The position numbers and the translations under genes were made by a program. A stretch of 5,910 nt of DNA from Clostridia bacterium. Its GTDB lineage: Bacteria; Bacillota; Clostridia; Christensenellales; UBA1242. The stretch spans positions 1 to 5,910 of the forward strand of contig CAAFWB010000040.1 of NCBI GenBank assembly GCA_900766395.1. Direction: 5' to 3'. A model generated the notes under the pieces. The model was not told the origin of the DNA. It ran no database searches and saw nothing but the letters and a program-made list of their open reading frames with translations. Shown here piece after piece: positions 1 through 5,487 of the stretch (within the stretch, counting starts at the first letter, position 1; each line of letters begins with the position of its first letter).

Positions 1-1
1 A

Positions 2-1255
2 ATTTTTACATATCTTTTAGATAATGCGAAATTTAGAAGAATTTTGCAAAGTAAATACTCAGCAATTTTAATTGATGAATACCAAGATTCAGATAAAGAG
101 ATAATGAAAAAATTTATACAATATTTTATTGAACAAGATAGTGAAATGCAAATATGCTTATTTGGAGATGCGTGGCAAACAATATACCAAACAAATAATG
201 CTTGCGGAGAAATAAATAACGAAAATATAAAAGTTGTAGGGAAAACTGTTAATTTTAGGTCTGCAGGTGCTATAGTTGAAAGTTTAAATAAAATAAGACC
301 GTCATTGCCACAGATTACTGCGATTGATGATTATGATGGAAAATGTTATGTTGTGGATTGTAACGATTATAATGGAGAAAGACGAATAGATGGTCAATTC
401 AAAGGAGATTTACCAATTGAAATTTTAAATGCACGATTGAAAAAGATTGAAGAAAAATTGACAATAAATGGTGAAACAATAAAGACTTTAATGATAACAC
501 ATAAAGTGTTGGCATCACATCAAGGTTATGATAATCTTTTACGAATTATGGATGATAGATTAAAAGATTTAAGTGATGTTTTGTTTGCGTTTGTAGTAGA
601 TATCATTGAGGGCATTTACTATAGTTTTGAACAAAAGAAGATTTCAGTATTATATGAAACTTTAAAAACAAAACAGATACCAATATCATCAAAATCAGAT
701 AAAATTAAATGGAATAAATTATTTGAAGAAATGACTAAAAAAAGAGAAGGGTGTATTTTTGACATGCTTGAATTAGTAATAAATAGTAAAATAGTACCTG
801 TTCCTATTGAAATATTAAATATATATGATGATATGAAAAATAATCCTGATAAACCTTATGGAGAGGGAAAAACATCTGAACTTAAAAATATTAAGTATAG
901 TGAATTTGTGGCGGCTAAAGAATTTTTTAAGCCCAACTCAATTTATTCAACTGACCATGGTGTGAAAGGTGAAGAATATGATAATGTAATATTTGTTATT
1001 AGTAAGGGTTGGAATCAATATCAATTTGACAAATATTTGCCAATGAGTGGTAAAAGTATGTCTGAAAAAGATGTTAAGAATTTTGAACGAAATAGAAATT
1101 TATTTTATGTGGGTTGTTCAAGGGCAAAAAAAAGATTGTGCTTATTTATAACACATAAAGTTGAAGATAATTTTAAACAGTATTTAAAAAATATTTTTGG
1201 AGAGGATAATTATTATTCATATAATAATTTTATAAATAACTTTGACACCTATTGA
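2..1255 (+). CDS. UvrD/PcrA-like superfamily 1 DNA helicase, 5'-truncated by window edge
   Basis: The reading frame is open to the first bases of the window, so the N-terminus with the Walker A loop lies upstream; the TTG at 44 is not the real start. About 417 residues are visible. The SF1 helicase motifs come in order: motif II DEYQD (nt 74-88, Walker B), motif III LFGDAWQTIYQ, motif IV NFRS, then after a long middle region motif V STDHGVKGEEYDNVIF and motif VI FYVGCSRAKKRL. By family knowledge it should be an ATP-driven 3'-5' DNA translocase/helicase. The middle part (MITHKVLASHQGY onward) lacks the usual UvrD 2B sequence and resembles the compact helicases that accompany OLD-type nucleases in defence loci such as Gabija; that link is inference, because the upstream partner is not in view. 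Codon use is unlike the later genes: 9 of the first 14 isoleucines are ATA, against 2 of the first 15 in the PHP gene. The stop codon lies inside a 10-bp repeat, and a terminator follows. Confidence 0.9.
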   Translation: MFTYLLDNAKFRRILQSKYSAILIDEYQDSDKEIMKKFIQYFIEQDSEMQICLFGDAWQTIYQTNNACGEINNENIKVVGKTVNFRSAGAIVESLNKIRPSLPQITAIDDYDGKCYVVDCNDYNGERRIDGQFKGDLPIEILNARLKKIEEKLTINGETIKTLMITHKVLASHQGYDNLLRIMDDRLKDLSDVLFAFVVDIIEGIYYSFEQKKISVLYETLKTKQIPISSKSDKIKWNKLFEEMTKKREGCIFDMLELVINSKIVPVPIEILNIYDDMKNNPDKPYGEGKTSELKNIKYSEFVAAKEFFKPNSIYSTDHGVKGEEYDNVIFVISKGWNQYQFDKYLPMSGKSMSEKDVKNFERNRNLFYVGCSRAKKRLCLFITHKVEDNFKQYLKNIFGEDNYYSYNNFINNFDTY

Positions 1256-1264
1256 CACCTATAG
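1242..1264. repeat. Tandem pair of TTGACACCTA repeats at helicase stop
   Basis: Two head-to-tail copies of the 10-mer TTGACACCTA start at 1242 and 1252. The first is followed by TTG and the second by TAG. The last helicase codons (F-D-T-Y-stop) are written by the repeat, so the current stop was probably shaped by it. The same unit returns about 90 bp downstream and is absent from the rest of the window on both strands. Confidence 0.85.
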
Positions 1265-1294
1265 GGGCAGTTTTAGGTGGGTTTAGAGAGTTTT

Positions 1295-1334
1295 TGACCG
1301 AAAGTTGAGATTTTCAATTTTCGGTCATTTTTTT
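1295..1334 (+). terminator. Rho-independent terminator after the helicase
   Basis: A 14-bp stem pairs TGACCGAAAGTTGA (1295-1308) with TCAATTTTCGGTCA (1314-1327), with one G-U pair and a five-base loop, and is followed by seven T (1328-1334). It lies 39 bp after the helicase stop and is oriented to end plus-strand transcription. No matching T-tract is seen for the minus strand. Confidence 0.85.
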
Positions 1335-1343
1335 ATGCAAAAA

Positions 1344-1378
1344 TTGACACCTATTGAGCCCAAATTTGACACCTATTG
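1344..1378. repeat. Second TTGACACCTA repeat cluster
   Basis: Intact copies of TTGACACCTATTG start at 1344 and 1366. Between them at 1354 is a degenerate copy, TTGAGCCCAA, and at 1376 a further fragment (TTG). Starts are 10-12 bp apart, close to one helical turn, as expected for sites bound by a protein on one face of the DNA. The last intact copy also supplies a TTGACA hexamer with TAAAAT 18 bp downstream (1390-1395), so a weak plus-strand promoter is possible, but it would fire into the tRNA terminator region. Confidence 0.75.
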
Positions 1379-1417
1379 TATTTTCAGCCTAAAATTAAGC
1401 AAAATTTTTTGCAAAAG

Positions 1418-1463
1418 AAAAACCCCTGAAAGTGCCTATTTTATTAGGGTTTCAAGGGTTTTT
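1418..1463 (-). terminator. Rho-independent terminator after tRNA-Thr
   Basis: Read on the minus strand, AAAAACCCTTGAAA (1463-1450) pairs with TTTCAGGGGTTTTT (1431-1418) with one mismatch, and an inner CCTA/TAGG pair closes the loop. It is followed by a T-rich run (TTTTTCTTTT). It begins 5 bp beyond the CCA end of the tRNA, as expected for a tRNA transcription unit. Confidence 0.8.
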
Positions 1464-1468
1464 AATAA

Positions 1469-1543
1469 TGGAGCTGGTGACGGGAATCGGACCCGTGACC
1501 CCCACCTTACCAAGGTGGTGCTCTACCGCTGAGCCACACCAGC
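1469..1543 (-). tRNA. tRNA-Thr (anticodon GGU)
   Basis: All arms can be folded by eye on the minus strand: acceptor GCTGGTG/CACCAGC, D arm GCTC-AGCGGTA-GAGC, anticodon stem CCACC/GGTGG with loop TTGGTAA, variable loop GGGTC, and T stem ACGGG/CCCGT. The anticodon is at 1509-1511 on the plus strand and reads GGT, decoding ACC and ACU threonine codons. The discriminator is T and CCA is encoded (1471-1469). One oddity is the T loop, TCCGATT: position 55, almost always U (pseudouridine), is C here (plus-strand G1490). G19-C56 and T54-A58 partners are kept, so the gene is probably functional. A terminator follows at 1463-1418 and a likely promoter lies upstream at 1740-1712. Confidence 0.96.
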
Positions 1544-1606
1544 ATAGTGCTGTTTTTGATTGATTTTTGCGGTGAATTTGAGTGATGAAAAAGTGCTTTT
1601 TATGTT

Positions 1607-1644
1607 TTACCAAGGCGGTGCTCTACCGCTGAGCCACACCAGCA
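1607..1644 (-). pseudogene. 5'-half copy of tRNA-Thr
   Basis: This stretch matches the tRNA-Thr segment 1507-1544 at 37 of 38 positions, at an offset of exactly 100 bp. The single difference is C1616 against T1516, in the anticodon stem. It covers the 5' acceptor strand, the D arm, the anticodon stem 5' strand and the anticodon loop. It then stops abruptly: no 3' half follows in 1606-1545. It cannot form a tRNA. It lies in the same orientation and upstream of the intact gene, within the same likely transcript. It is either a tandem tRNA copy that lost its 3' half or a direct-repeat scar of integration with the breakpoint in the anticodon loop. Confidence 0.9.
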
Positions 1645-1846
1645 CAAACTGGACGTTCAATGTGCTTTGCTACTGAATCAAGGAATAAATCAACTTTCAA
1701 CAACGAGGAATAGTTTAGTGGAAAACGTATATTTTGTCAATAAAAATTAATATATTTGAGGTTGGTTTTGATGGTGTGGTAAATTTGCGTGAGGTTAGTT
1801 TAAGATGACAAGTTTTTGTTTGTTGCGTGTTTGTAAAAATTCGCTC
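1645..1846. other. Non-coding spacer between divergent tRNA and PHP units
   Basis: Apart from the probable minus-strand tRNA promoter, I see no convincing gene, hairpin or repeat here. The stretch separates divergent transcription units (tRNA on minus, PHP gene on plus). The absence of tRNA-like sequence beyond the 5'-half copy at 1644 was checked by eye only. Confidence 0.5.
1712..1740 (-). promoter_or_regulatory. Probable promoter of the tRNA-Thr transcript
   Basis: On the minus strand a perfect -35 TTGACA (1740-1735) is followed after 17 bp by TAAACT (1717-1712), a 4-of-6 match to the -10 consensus. Transcription would start near 1705, cross the 5'-half tRNA copy, then the intact tRNA-Thr, and end at the terminator at 1418. 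The -10 is imperfect, so this is a reasonable but unproven call. Confidence 0.5.
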
Positions 1847-1874
1847 TTGCAAAAAGAAATTTTTGTGATATAAT
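1847..1874 (+). promoter_or_regulatory. Promoter of the PHP gene
   Basis: TTGCAA (1847-1852) and a perfect TATAAT (1869-1874) are separated by 16 bp, and TGA immediately before the -10 makes it an extended -10. The expected start is near 1881, giving a leader of about 50 bases before the ATG at 1931. Confidence 0.7.
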
Positions 1875-1930
1875 TGAATTACATAATTTTCACATATGCT
1901 TGCTTATAACATTATGTTTGGAGGTAAAAA

Positions 1931-3070
1931 ATGAACAATAAAAAGTTTTGGACCAGATATAATGATGATGTTGAAAAGAGAGTTTTGGAACTCATTGAAG
2001 CAAAAGAGAGAGATGGAGAAGGATTTGCGTTGTGCGATTTTCATATACATTCCAATCATTCATCAGATGGTAAGCAAAGTGTTGAAGATATCATTAACGA
2101 ATCTATTAAATATGGTTTTGAAATTATTTCAATTACTGACCATGATTGTGTTTCGGCATATGATGAGTTATATAAACTTTTAAAGAAAGGGTTGCTTCCA
2201 GAAAAAGCCCCAATAATTATTCCTGGGATTGAGCACACAGTAAGTTTTCGGGAATATAGGACAATGTGTCATATTGTTAAGTATTTTATTAATCCCAAGA
2301 GCAAAGATGTTAACCATGATATTAAAAAACTCAACGCATCATATTATAATCGTGCAAAAATTCAGCTTGATAGGATTTTGAAAAGTGAGTTCTATAAAAG
2401 CATATTTCAGACTTATAAAATTCGCGTTGGTTACAAAGATTTTTTGAGATATTTGAAACAAAGACATGAAATCCCGGACTATGCACCGCTAGTTGATTAT
2501 TTGGCAATCAAATTTCATGATGCAGGCTTGAAAACAGCGGAATTATATAGACTTGTGAGAGAGTTTAATGACAAAGATCCTTGTGTTGAAAGAAGACAGA
2601 TGAAGCTTGAAAGATTTGCATATTTGGATAACAAGTATCAAAACATTGATGTTCAGGACAACAGACGATTTATGCTTTCAATTCTTGGTGTTAGGGGAGT
2701 TGATGATGCCTATTTCCCAGAGTATCCAATTTCGGGTTCGTTGTCAGTTGATGAATATGGACAAGTGTCAATTTACGACTTGAATCATGATGGAGTGACT
2801 GTTTTTGCACATCCGGAACATGACAGAGTGCATTTGATTGAGAATGTTAAAGAATGTGCTGGCGGTTTTTGGGGGTTGGAATTAAATTTTAAATCAAAAC
2901 AAGAATTTTTTGGAGAATTGATAGCAGAAGCGAAAAAACAAAATTTGCATATAACTTGTGGCTCGGATAGGCATGCGAAAACTGAGCCGGTTTATGAGAA
3001 TTTGGATTTTTATCGAATTAACATATATGATCTGAAATCTTTTATTGATGAAAAACATAAAAAAGGGTGA
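1931..3070 (+). CDS. PHP-domain metal-dependent phosphoesterase with large internal insertion
   Basis: The 379-residue protein starts at an ATG six bases after GGAGG (1920-1924). PHP-family metal ligands are readable in order: DFHIHS (H38, H40) with SSDG (D46), TDHD (D70, H71), PGIEH (E101), CHIV (H114), FAHPEH (H294) and SDRHA (D346, H348). In this fold such residues bind a cluster of two or three metal ions and hydrolyse phosphate esters; relatives include histidinol phosphatase, the polymerase PHP domain and the YciV/TrpH nucleases and nucleotidases. Between the CHIV and FAHPEH motifs lie about 180 residues (roughly 115-290), rich in charged and aromatic residues, longer than in typical stand-alone PHP proteins of about 280 residues. 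No signal peptide or membrane segment is seen, so it is probably cytoplasmic. The substrate is unknown. A GrpB-family gene follows 116 bp downstream without a clear terminator between, so the two may be partly co-transcribed. Confidence 0.88.
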   Translation: MNNKKFWTRYNDDVEKRVLELIEAKERDGEGFALCDFHIHSNHSSDGKQSVEDIINESIKYGFEIISITDHDCVSAYDELYKLLKKGLLPEKAPIIIPGIEHTVSFREYRTMCHIVKYFINPKSKDVNHDIKKLNASYYNRAKIQLDRILKSEFYKSIFQTYKIRVGYKDFLRYLKQRHEIPDYAPLVDYLAIKFHDAGLKTAELYRLVREFNDKDPCVERRQMKLERFAYLDNKYQNIDVQDNRRFMLSILGVRGVDDAYFPEYPISGSLSVDEYGQVSIYDLNHDGVTVFAHPEHDRVHLIENVKECAGGFWGLELNFKSKQEFFGELIAEAKKQNLHITCGSDRHAKTEPVYENLDFYRINIYDLKSFIDEKHKKG

Positions 3071-3148
3071 GTTTTGTATGGTGAAGGAGTTGCGGATTGT
3101 TGTTGCGTATACAACATAATCAACCAAATTAAAATTGCGGTGATTTGT

Positions 3149-3157
3149 TGATATAAA
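3149..3157 (+). promoter_or_regulatory. Weak extended -10 before the GrpB-family gene
   Basis: TGA followed by TATAAA (3152-3157) forms an extended -10-like element about 30 bp before the start codon. No good -35 lies at the right distance (TTGCGG is only 11 bp away). It may add to read-through from the PHP promoter. Confidence 0.35.
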
Positions 3158-3186
3158 TTTGAAAATCATTATTAGGAGGAAGAAAA

Positions 3187-3720
3187 ATGATTGGTTTGAA
3201 CAAAAATTTGGTGACGGTGTATCCTTATGATCCTTCGTGGGCTGAGGAGTACCAAAAGGAAGAAAAAATTTTGAGAGAGATTTTGAAAGGGGTTGATGTT
3301 AGAATTGAACATGTTGGAAGCACATCCATTCCAGGTCTTAGTGCAAAACCGATAATTGATATTGCTATTGGTGCAAAATCAAAGGAACAACTTTATGAAG
3401 TGGCAAAGTGTCTTGAAAAGGCGGGGTATGATATGCTTGATTCTTTTGATGAGAAAGGCGAAGTATTAGCAAGAAAAGGAACTCCTGAATGCAGAACGCA
3501 TTACATTCACATCCAACTTTTGGGCGGTGAATACTGGAACGAATTCATATACTTTAAAAGATATCTTTTGGATCATCCGGAATGTGTTGAAGCGTATCAA
3601 AAACTTAAAGAAGAACTTTCGGTTAAATATGCTGACGAAAGGAAAAAATATACAGCATCAAAAAATGAATTTATTACTGACGTTTTGCAAAAAGCATACT
3701 CAATGTATAAATTGGATTAA
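3187..3720 (+). CDS. GrpB/UPF0157 family protein (nucleotidyltransferase fold)
   Basis: The 177-residue protein has a strong ribosome binding site, AGGAGG (3174-3179), seven bases before ATG. It shows the family signature around residues 38-59: IEHVGSTSIPGLSAKP followed by IIDI. The G44-S45 pair and D58 correspond to the GS and acidic positions of the nucleotidyltransferase fold. A second conserved block, RTHYIHIQ, lies at 103-110. The opening VYPYDPSW is also typical, and the length matches the family, so the gene looks complete. Members are widespread in Firmicutes, sometimes fused to dephospho-CoA kinase, and a precise substrate is not established. The name GrpB is historical and does not imply a GrpE-like chaperone role. 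It ends at the terminator 3724-3754, facing the minus-strand flavodoxin gene. Confidence 0.92.
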   Translation: MIGLNKNLVTVYPYDPSWAEEYQKEEKILREILKGVDVRIEHVGSTSIPGLSAKPIIDIAIGAKSKEQLYEVAKCLEKAGYDMLDSFDEKGEVLARKGTPECRTHYIHIQLLGGEYWNEFIYFKRYLLDHPECVEAYQKLKEELSVKYADERKKYTASKNEFITDVLQKAYSMYKLD

Positions 3721-3723
3721 AAC

Positions 3724-3754
3724 AAAAAGACCTCATAAACTTGGGGTCTTTTTT
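3724..3754. terminator. Bidirectional rho-independent terminator
   Basis: AAAAAGACCTCA (3724-3735) pairs with TGGGGTCTTTTT (3742-3753), with one G-U pair and a six-base loop. Plus-strand transcripts from the GrpB gene end in a run of six T. On the minus strand the stem is followed by TTTTTGTTTT, so it can also end the flavodoxin gene, whose stop is only 7 bp away. Confidence 0.9.
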
Positions 3755-3760
3755 AAAAAT

Positions 3761-4669
3761 TTATTTTAATTCCTTTGTTTTGCCGAAACGGTTGCGAAAA
3801 GTGCGGAAAGATTTGTGTGTGGTTTGAAGAAGGTTGTCGAGTTCTTTTGTGATGCGACGAAACTTGCAGTTCATAAAGTGGGTGGTGACATAGTTGGGAT
3901 TGCTTATCTTTCCGCAATTCATTTTGCAAAACTGCCTTATTGGTGCAGATGTTGCAAAGACCCAAACAGGTGTGCATATGGTGATTTCATCATATTTTGA
4001 GGGGTCAAAGTTTGTGGGTGAGAGTGGCATTCCCCATTTATGCATTCCAAATCTTCCGCACCACCAAAAGCCCAAATCGCCATCAATTTTCTCGGTTGTC
4101 TTGATTTCCAAGATTTCGGCGCCTTGTTCATTTGCAATCTCAAAAGCGAGTTTTTTTGTGCTTCCAAGTCTTGAAAAGAAAATAACAATTTTTGTTTTGT
4201 CTTTTCCGATGTTTGTATAGTCGTTTTCATCAAAAACGAACTGGCTTTGGCTGAATCTCACAAAACAAATATAGCCGGTCAAAAACTGCAAAAAGCCAAA
4301 TATAAAAAACGCTGTTGACATGAAATTAAATGGGAAAATAACAAATTGAATGATAATCCAAAGCATTAGCGTGATGCCAAATGTCATGCCCAAAATTATT
4401 CCCGCCTTTTTTCTTGCAAATAACAAGCCTGCCGCAACCAAATTTGTTATGCCGTTGATTATTAGAAGCATCACTCCTGAGAAAATGAAGTTTTGAAACA
4501 AAACATCGGCAAATGGCAAAACTTGAAAGTATGGAAGCAATGCATCCATGCCCATGGCTTTTCCGCTTGGATCGACAAGCATTCCGACTGCACCTGCAAC
4601 AGCACCAATCCCAATAAAAAGTGTCCAAAAGATTAAAATTTTTCTTGCAATATTATATTTTTTATTCAT
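3761..4669 (-). CDS. Membrane protein with C-terminal flavodoxin-like domain
   Basis: I chose the ATG at 4669 (302 residues) because AGAAAGG lies six bases upstream; an in-frame ATG 26 codons earlier has no ribosome binding site and precedes the likely promoter. Residues 10-31, 58-84, 88-112 and 116-137 are four hydrophobic segments, probably membrane helices. A linker then leads to a flavodoxin-like domain from 159: KIVIFFSRLGSTKKLA matches the flavin phosphate-binding loop, and YDEITICTPVWVFATSAPIRQF (227-248) the second flavodoxin block. The end (VTTHF near 261-265, then KELDNLLQTTHKSF) is also as in flavodoxins, so the domain seems complete. By family knowledge it should bind FMN and pass electrons. 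Being tethered to the membrane is unusual, since flavodoxins are normally small and soluble. It may reduce a membrane partner, but no partner is encoded nearby. It stands alone between a convergent GrpB gene and a divergent GNAT gene. Confidence 0.82.
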   Translation of the reverse strand: MNKKYNIARKILIFWTLFIGIGAVAGAVGMLVDPSGKAMGMDALLPYFQVLPFADVLFQNFIFSGVMLLIINGITNLVAAGLLFARKKAGIILGMTFGITLMLWIIIQFVIFPFNFMSTAFFIFGFLQFLTGYICFVRFSQSQFVFDENDYTNIGKDKTKIVIFFSRLGSTKKLAFEIANEQGAEILEIKTTEKIDGDLGFWWCGRFGMHKWGMPLSPTNFDPSKYDEITICTPVWVFATSAPIRQFCKMNCGKISNPNYVTTHFMNCKFRRITKELDNLLQTTHKSFRTFRNRFGKTKELK

Positions 4670-4686
4670 TTTTTGCCTTTCTATGC

Positions 4687-4695
4687 AGTATAGCA
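4687..4695 (-). promoter_or_regulatory. Extended -10 of the membrane-flavodoxin gene
   Basis: On the minus strand TGC (4695-4693) precedes TATACT (4692-4687), an extended -10. No -35 lies at 16-18 bp; TTGTTA is at 21 bp. The transcript would begin about 10-13 bases before the start codon, with the ribosome binding site at its very 5' end, so the leader is very short. Confidence 0.5.
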
Positions 4696-4760
4696 TATAT
4701 TTTTTTATTGAGATAACAAAATTGAGTGTTTGTTTGATATAAAACATTTTGTTAAAATAA

Positions 4761-4790
4761 TTGAAAAAAGGGAAAAATTGGTGTTATATT
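4761..4790 (+). promoter_or_regulatory. Promoter of the GNAT gene
   Basis: TTGAAA (4761-4766) and TATATT (4785-4790) are 18 bp apart, and TGT before the -10 makes it extended. Transcription would start near 4797, which rules against the GTG at 4799 unless the message were leaderless. Confidence 0.65.
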
Positions 4791-4843
4791 AAAATTATGT
4801 GATTGCTCATCGGAATGGTGGCACTTTTATGCGGGAGATTGAT

Positions 4844-5362
4844 ATGGAATATATTGAATACAAAGATTTGTTGAATGCGGACGAATTTGAAAAACTATAT
4901 AATGAAAGTTTTGTTGAAAATGAAAGAGTTGATTTCGACAATCTTTTTTCTGGCGTTTTTGAAGGATTTAGGCTTGTGGGACAATATGAATCTGGAAAAC
5001 TGGTTGGCATGATGCATTATGTTGTCACAGAAAATTTTGTTCACCTAAACTATTTTGCTGTGAGGAATGATTGTCGCGGCAAAGGGTGTGGGTCGTCATG
5101 TCTGGATTGGATAAAAAAGACTTATCCGAACAAGCCTATTGCTGTCGATGTTGAAGAGATTGACCCAACAAGTGAAAATAATGATTATATAATCAAAAGA
5201 CAAAAATTTTATATGAAAAATGGTTTTGTTCACGGGGATTATGTGTTTGACTGGCGAGGGGTTTTTTTTACATTTCTTCATTTTGGTTTGTTGAATACAC
5301 AAGATTTTTTGAAACATATAACTCACATTTTTCCAGACATAAAAGGTTTGAGAAAGATTTGA
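4844..5362 (+). CDS. GNAT-family N-acetyltransferase
   Basis: The 172-residue form starts at ATG 4844, six bases after GGGAG. ATG 4829 (GGTGG upstream) is the main alternative and adds five residues; GTG 4799 lies at the predicted transcription start and is unlikely. Residues 69-90 contain the acetyl-CoA-binding motif A, NYFAVRNDCRGKGCGSSCLD, with the R-x-x-G-x-G loop at R78-G83 that holds the pyrophosphate. RQKFYMKNGF (119-128) is the typical motif B tyrosine-bearing end. Residues 36-65 give the usual strands 2-3 (FRLVGQYESGKLVGMMHY). The protein therefore transfers an acetyl group from acetyl-CoA to an amine. The substrate cannot be told; the closest general type is the YhdJ/YitI-like small-molecule or unassigned clostridial GNAT group. 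It is a soluble single-gene unit, with no clear terminator before the next promoter. Confidence 0.88.
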   Translation: MEYIEYKDLLNADEFEKLYNESFVENERVDFDNLFSGVFEGFRLVGQYESGKLVGMMHYVVTENFVHLNYFAVRNDCRGKGCGSSCLDWIKKTYPNKPIAVDVEEIDPTSENNDYIIKRQKFYMKNGFVHGDYVFDWRGVFFTFLHFGLLNTQDFLKHITHIFPDIKGLRKI

Positions 5363-5428
5363 TATTATATTGTGTCTGTTTTGGACGTGTATGTGACAAA
5401 AAGTTGGCAGTTGCTTTTTAGTTTTTTG
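5363..5428. other. Short spacer between GNAT gene and secG promoter
   Basis: No gene fits here. A weak AT-rich inverted pair (AAAAAG at 5399-5404 and CTTTTT at 5414-5419) lies after the GNAT stop, but with only six pairs and no GC core it is not a convincing terminator. GNAT transcripts may therefore run into the secG unit. Confidence 0.4.
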
Positions 5429-5457
5429 TTGACAATAACTGGGGTATAATATATACT
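5429..5457 (+). promoter_or_regulatory. Strong SigA-type promoter for the small protein-secG unit
   Basis: A perfect TTGACA (5429-5434) is followed after exactly 17 bp by TATACT (5452-5457). A second -10-like TATAAT lies at 5445-5450 but has no -35 at a workable distance. Transcription would start near 5464, about 24 bases before the TTG start codon. It is the best promoter match in the window and fits a constitutively expressed housekeeping operon. Confidence 0.8.
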
Positions 5458-5487
5458 AGTATTGAATTAGTTCACTGGGAGAAAGTT

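Noticed and set aside
1242..1378. CRISPR array
   Set aside because: The repeat unit is only 10-13 bp and there are no uniform unique spacers of 25-40 bp.
1366..1395. Possible plus-strand promoter, TTGACA with TAAAAT 18 bp downstream
   Set aside because: The TTGACA is simply part of the repeat unit, and the transcript would lead into a terminator hairpin and antisense to the tRNA with no gene to serve.
1305..1532. A 75-codon plus-strand frame ending in GAGDGNRTRDP-like residues
   Set aside because: It runs through the terminator stem, the repeats and antisense across the tRNA-Thr gene. The GDGNRTRDP string is a well-known artefact of translating tRNA antisense sequence. There is no ribosome binding site.
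3078..3119. Thirteen-codon frame MVKELRIVVAYTT between the PHP and GrpB genes, as a leader peptide
   Set aside because: There is no good ribosome binding site, no run of regulatory codons and no attenuator hairpin after it.
3894..4220. Plus-strand frames of 61-108 codons opposite the flavodoxin gene
   Set aside because: They overlap a well-supported minus-strand gene, lack ribosome binding sites and show no recognisable motifs; they are antisense shadows.
4799..4843. GTG at 4799 as the GNAT start
   Set aside because: It lies two bases from the predicted transcription start with no ribosome binding site; ATG 4844 has GGGAG at the right distance.
5335..5385. Inverted pair CAGACA...TGTCTG spanning the GNAT stop
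   Set aside because: The arms are six bases and lie nearly 40 bases apart, with no T-tract; likely chance in AT-rich DNA.
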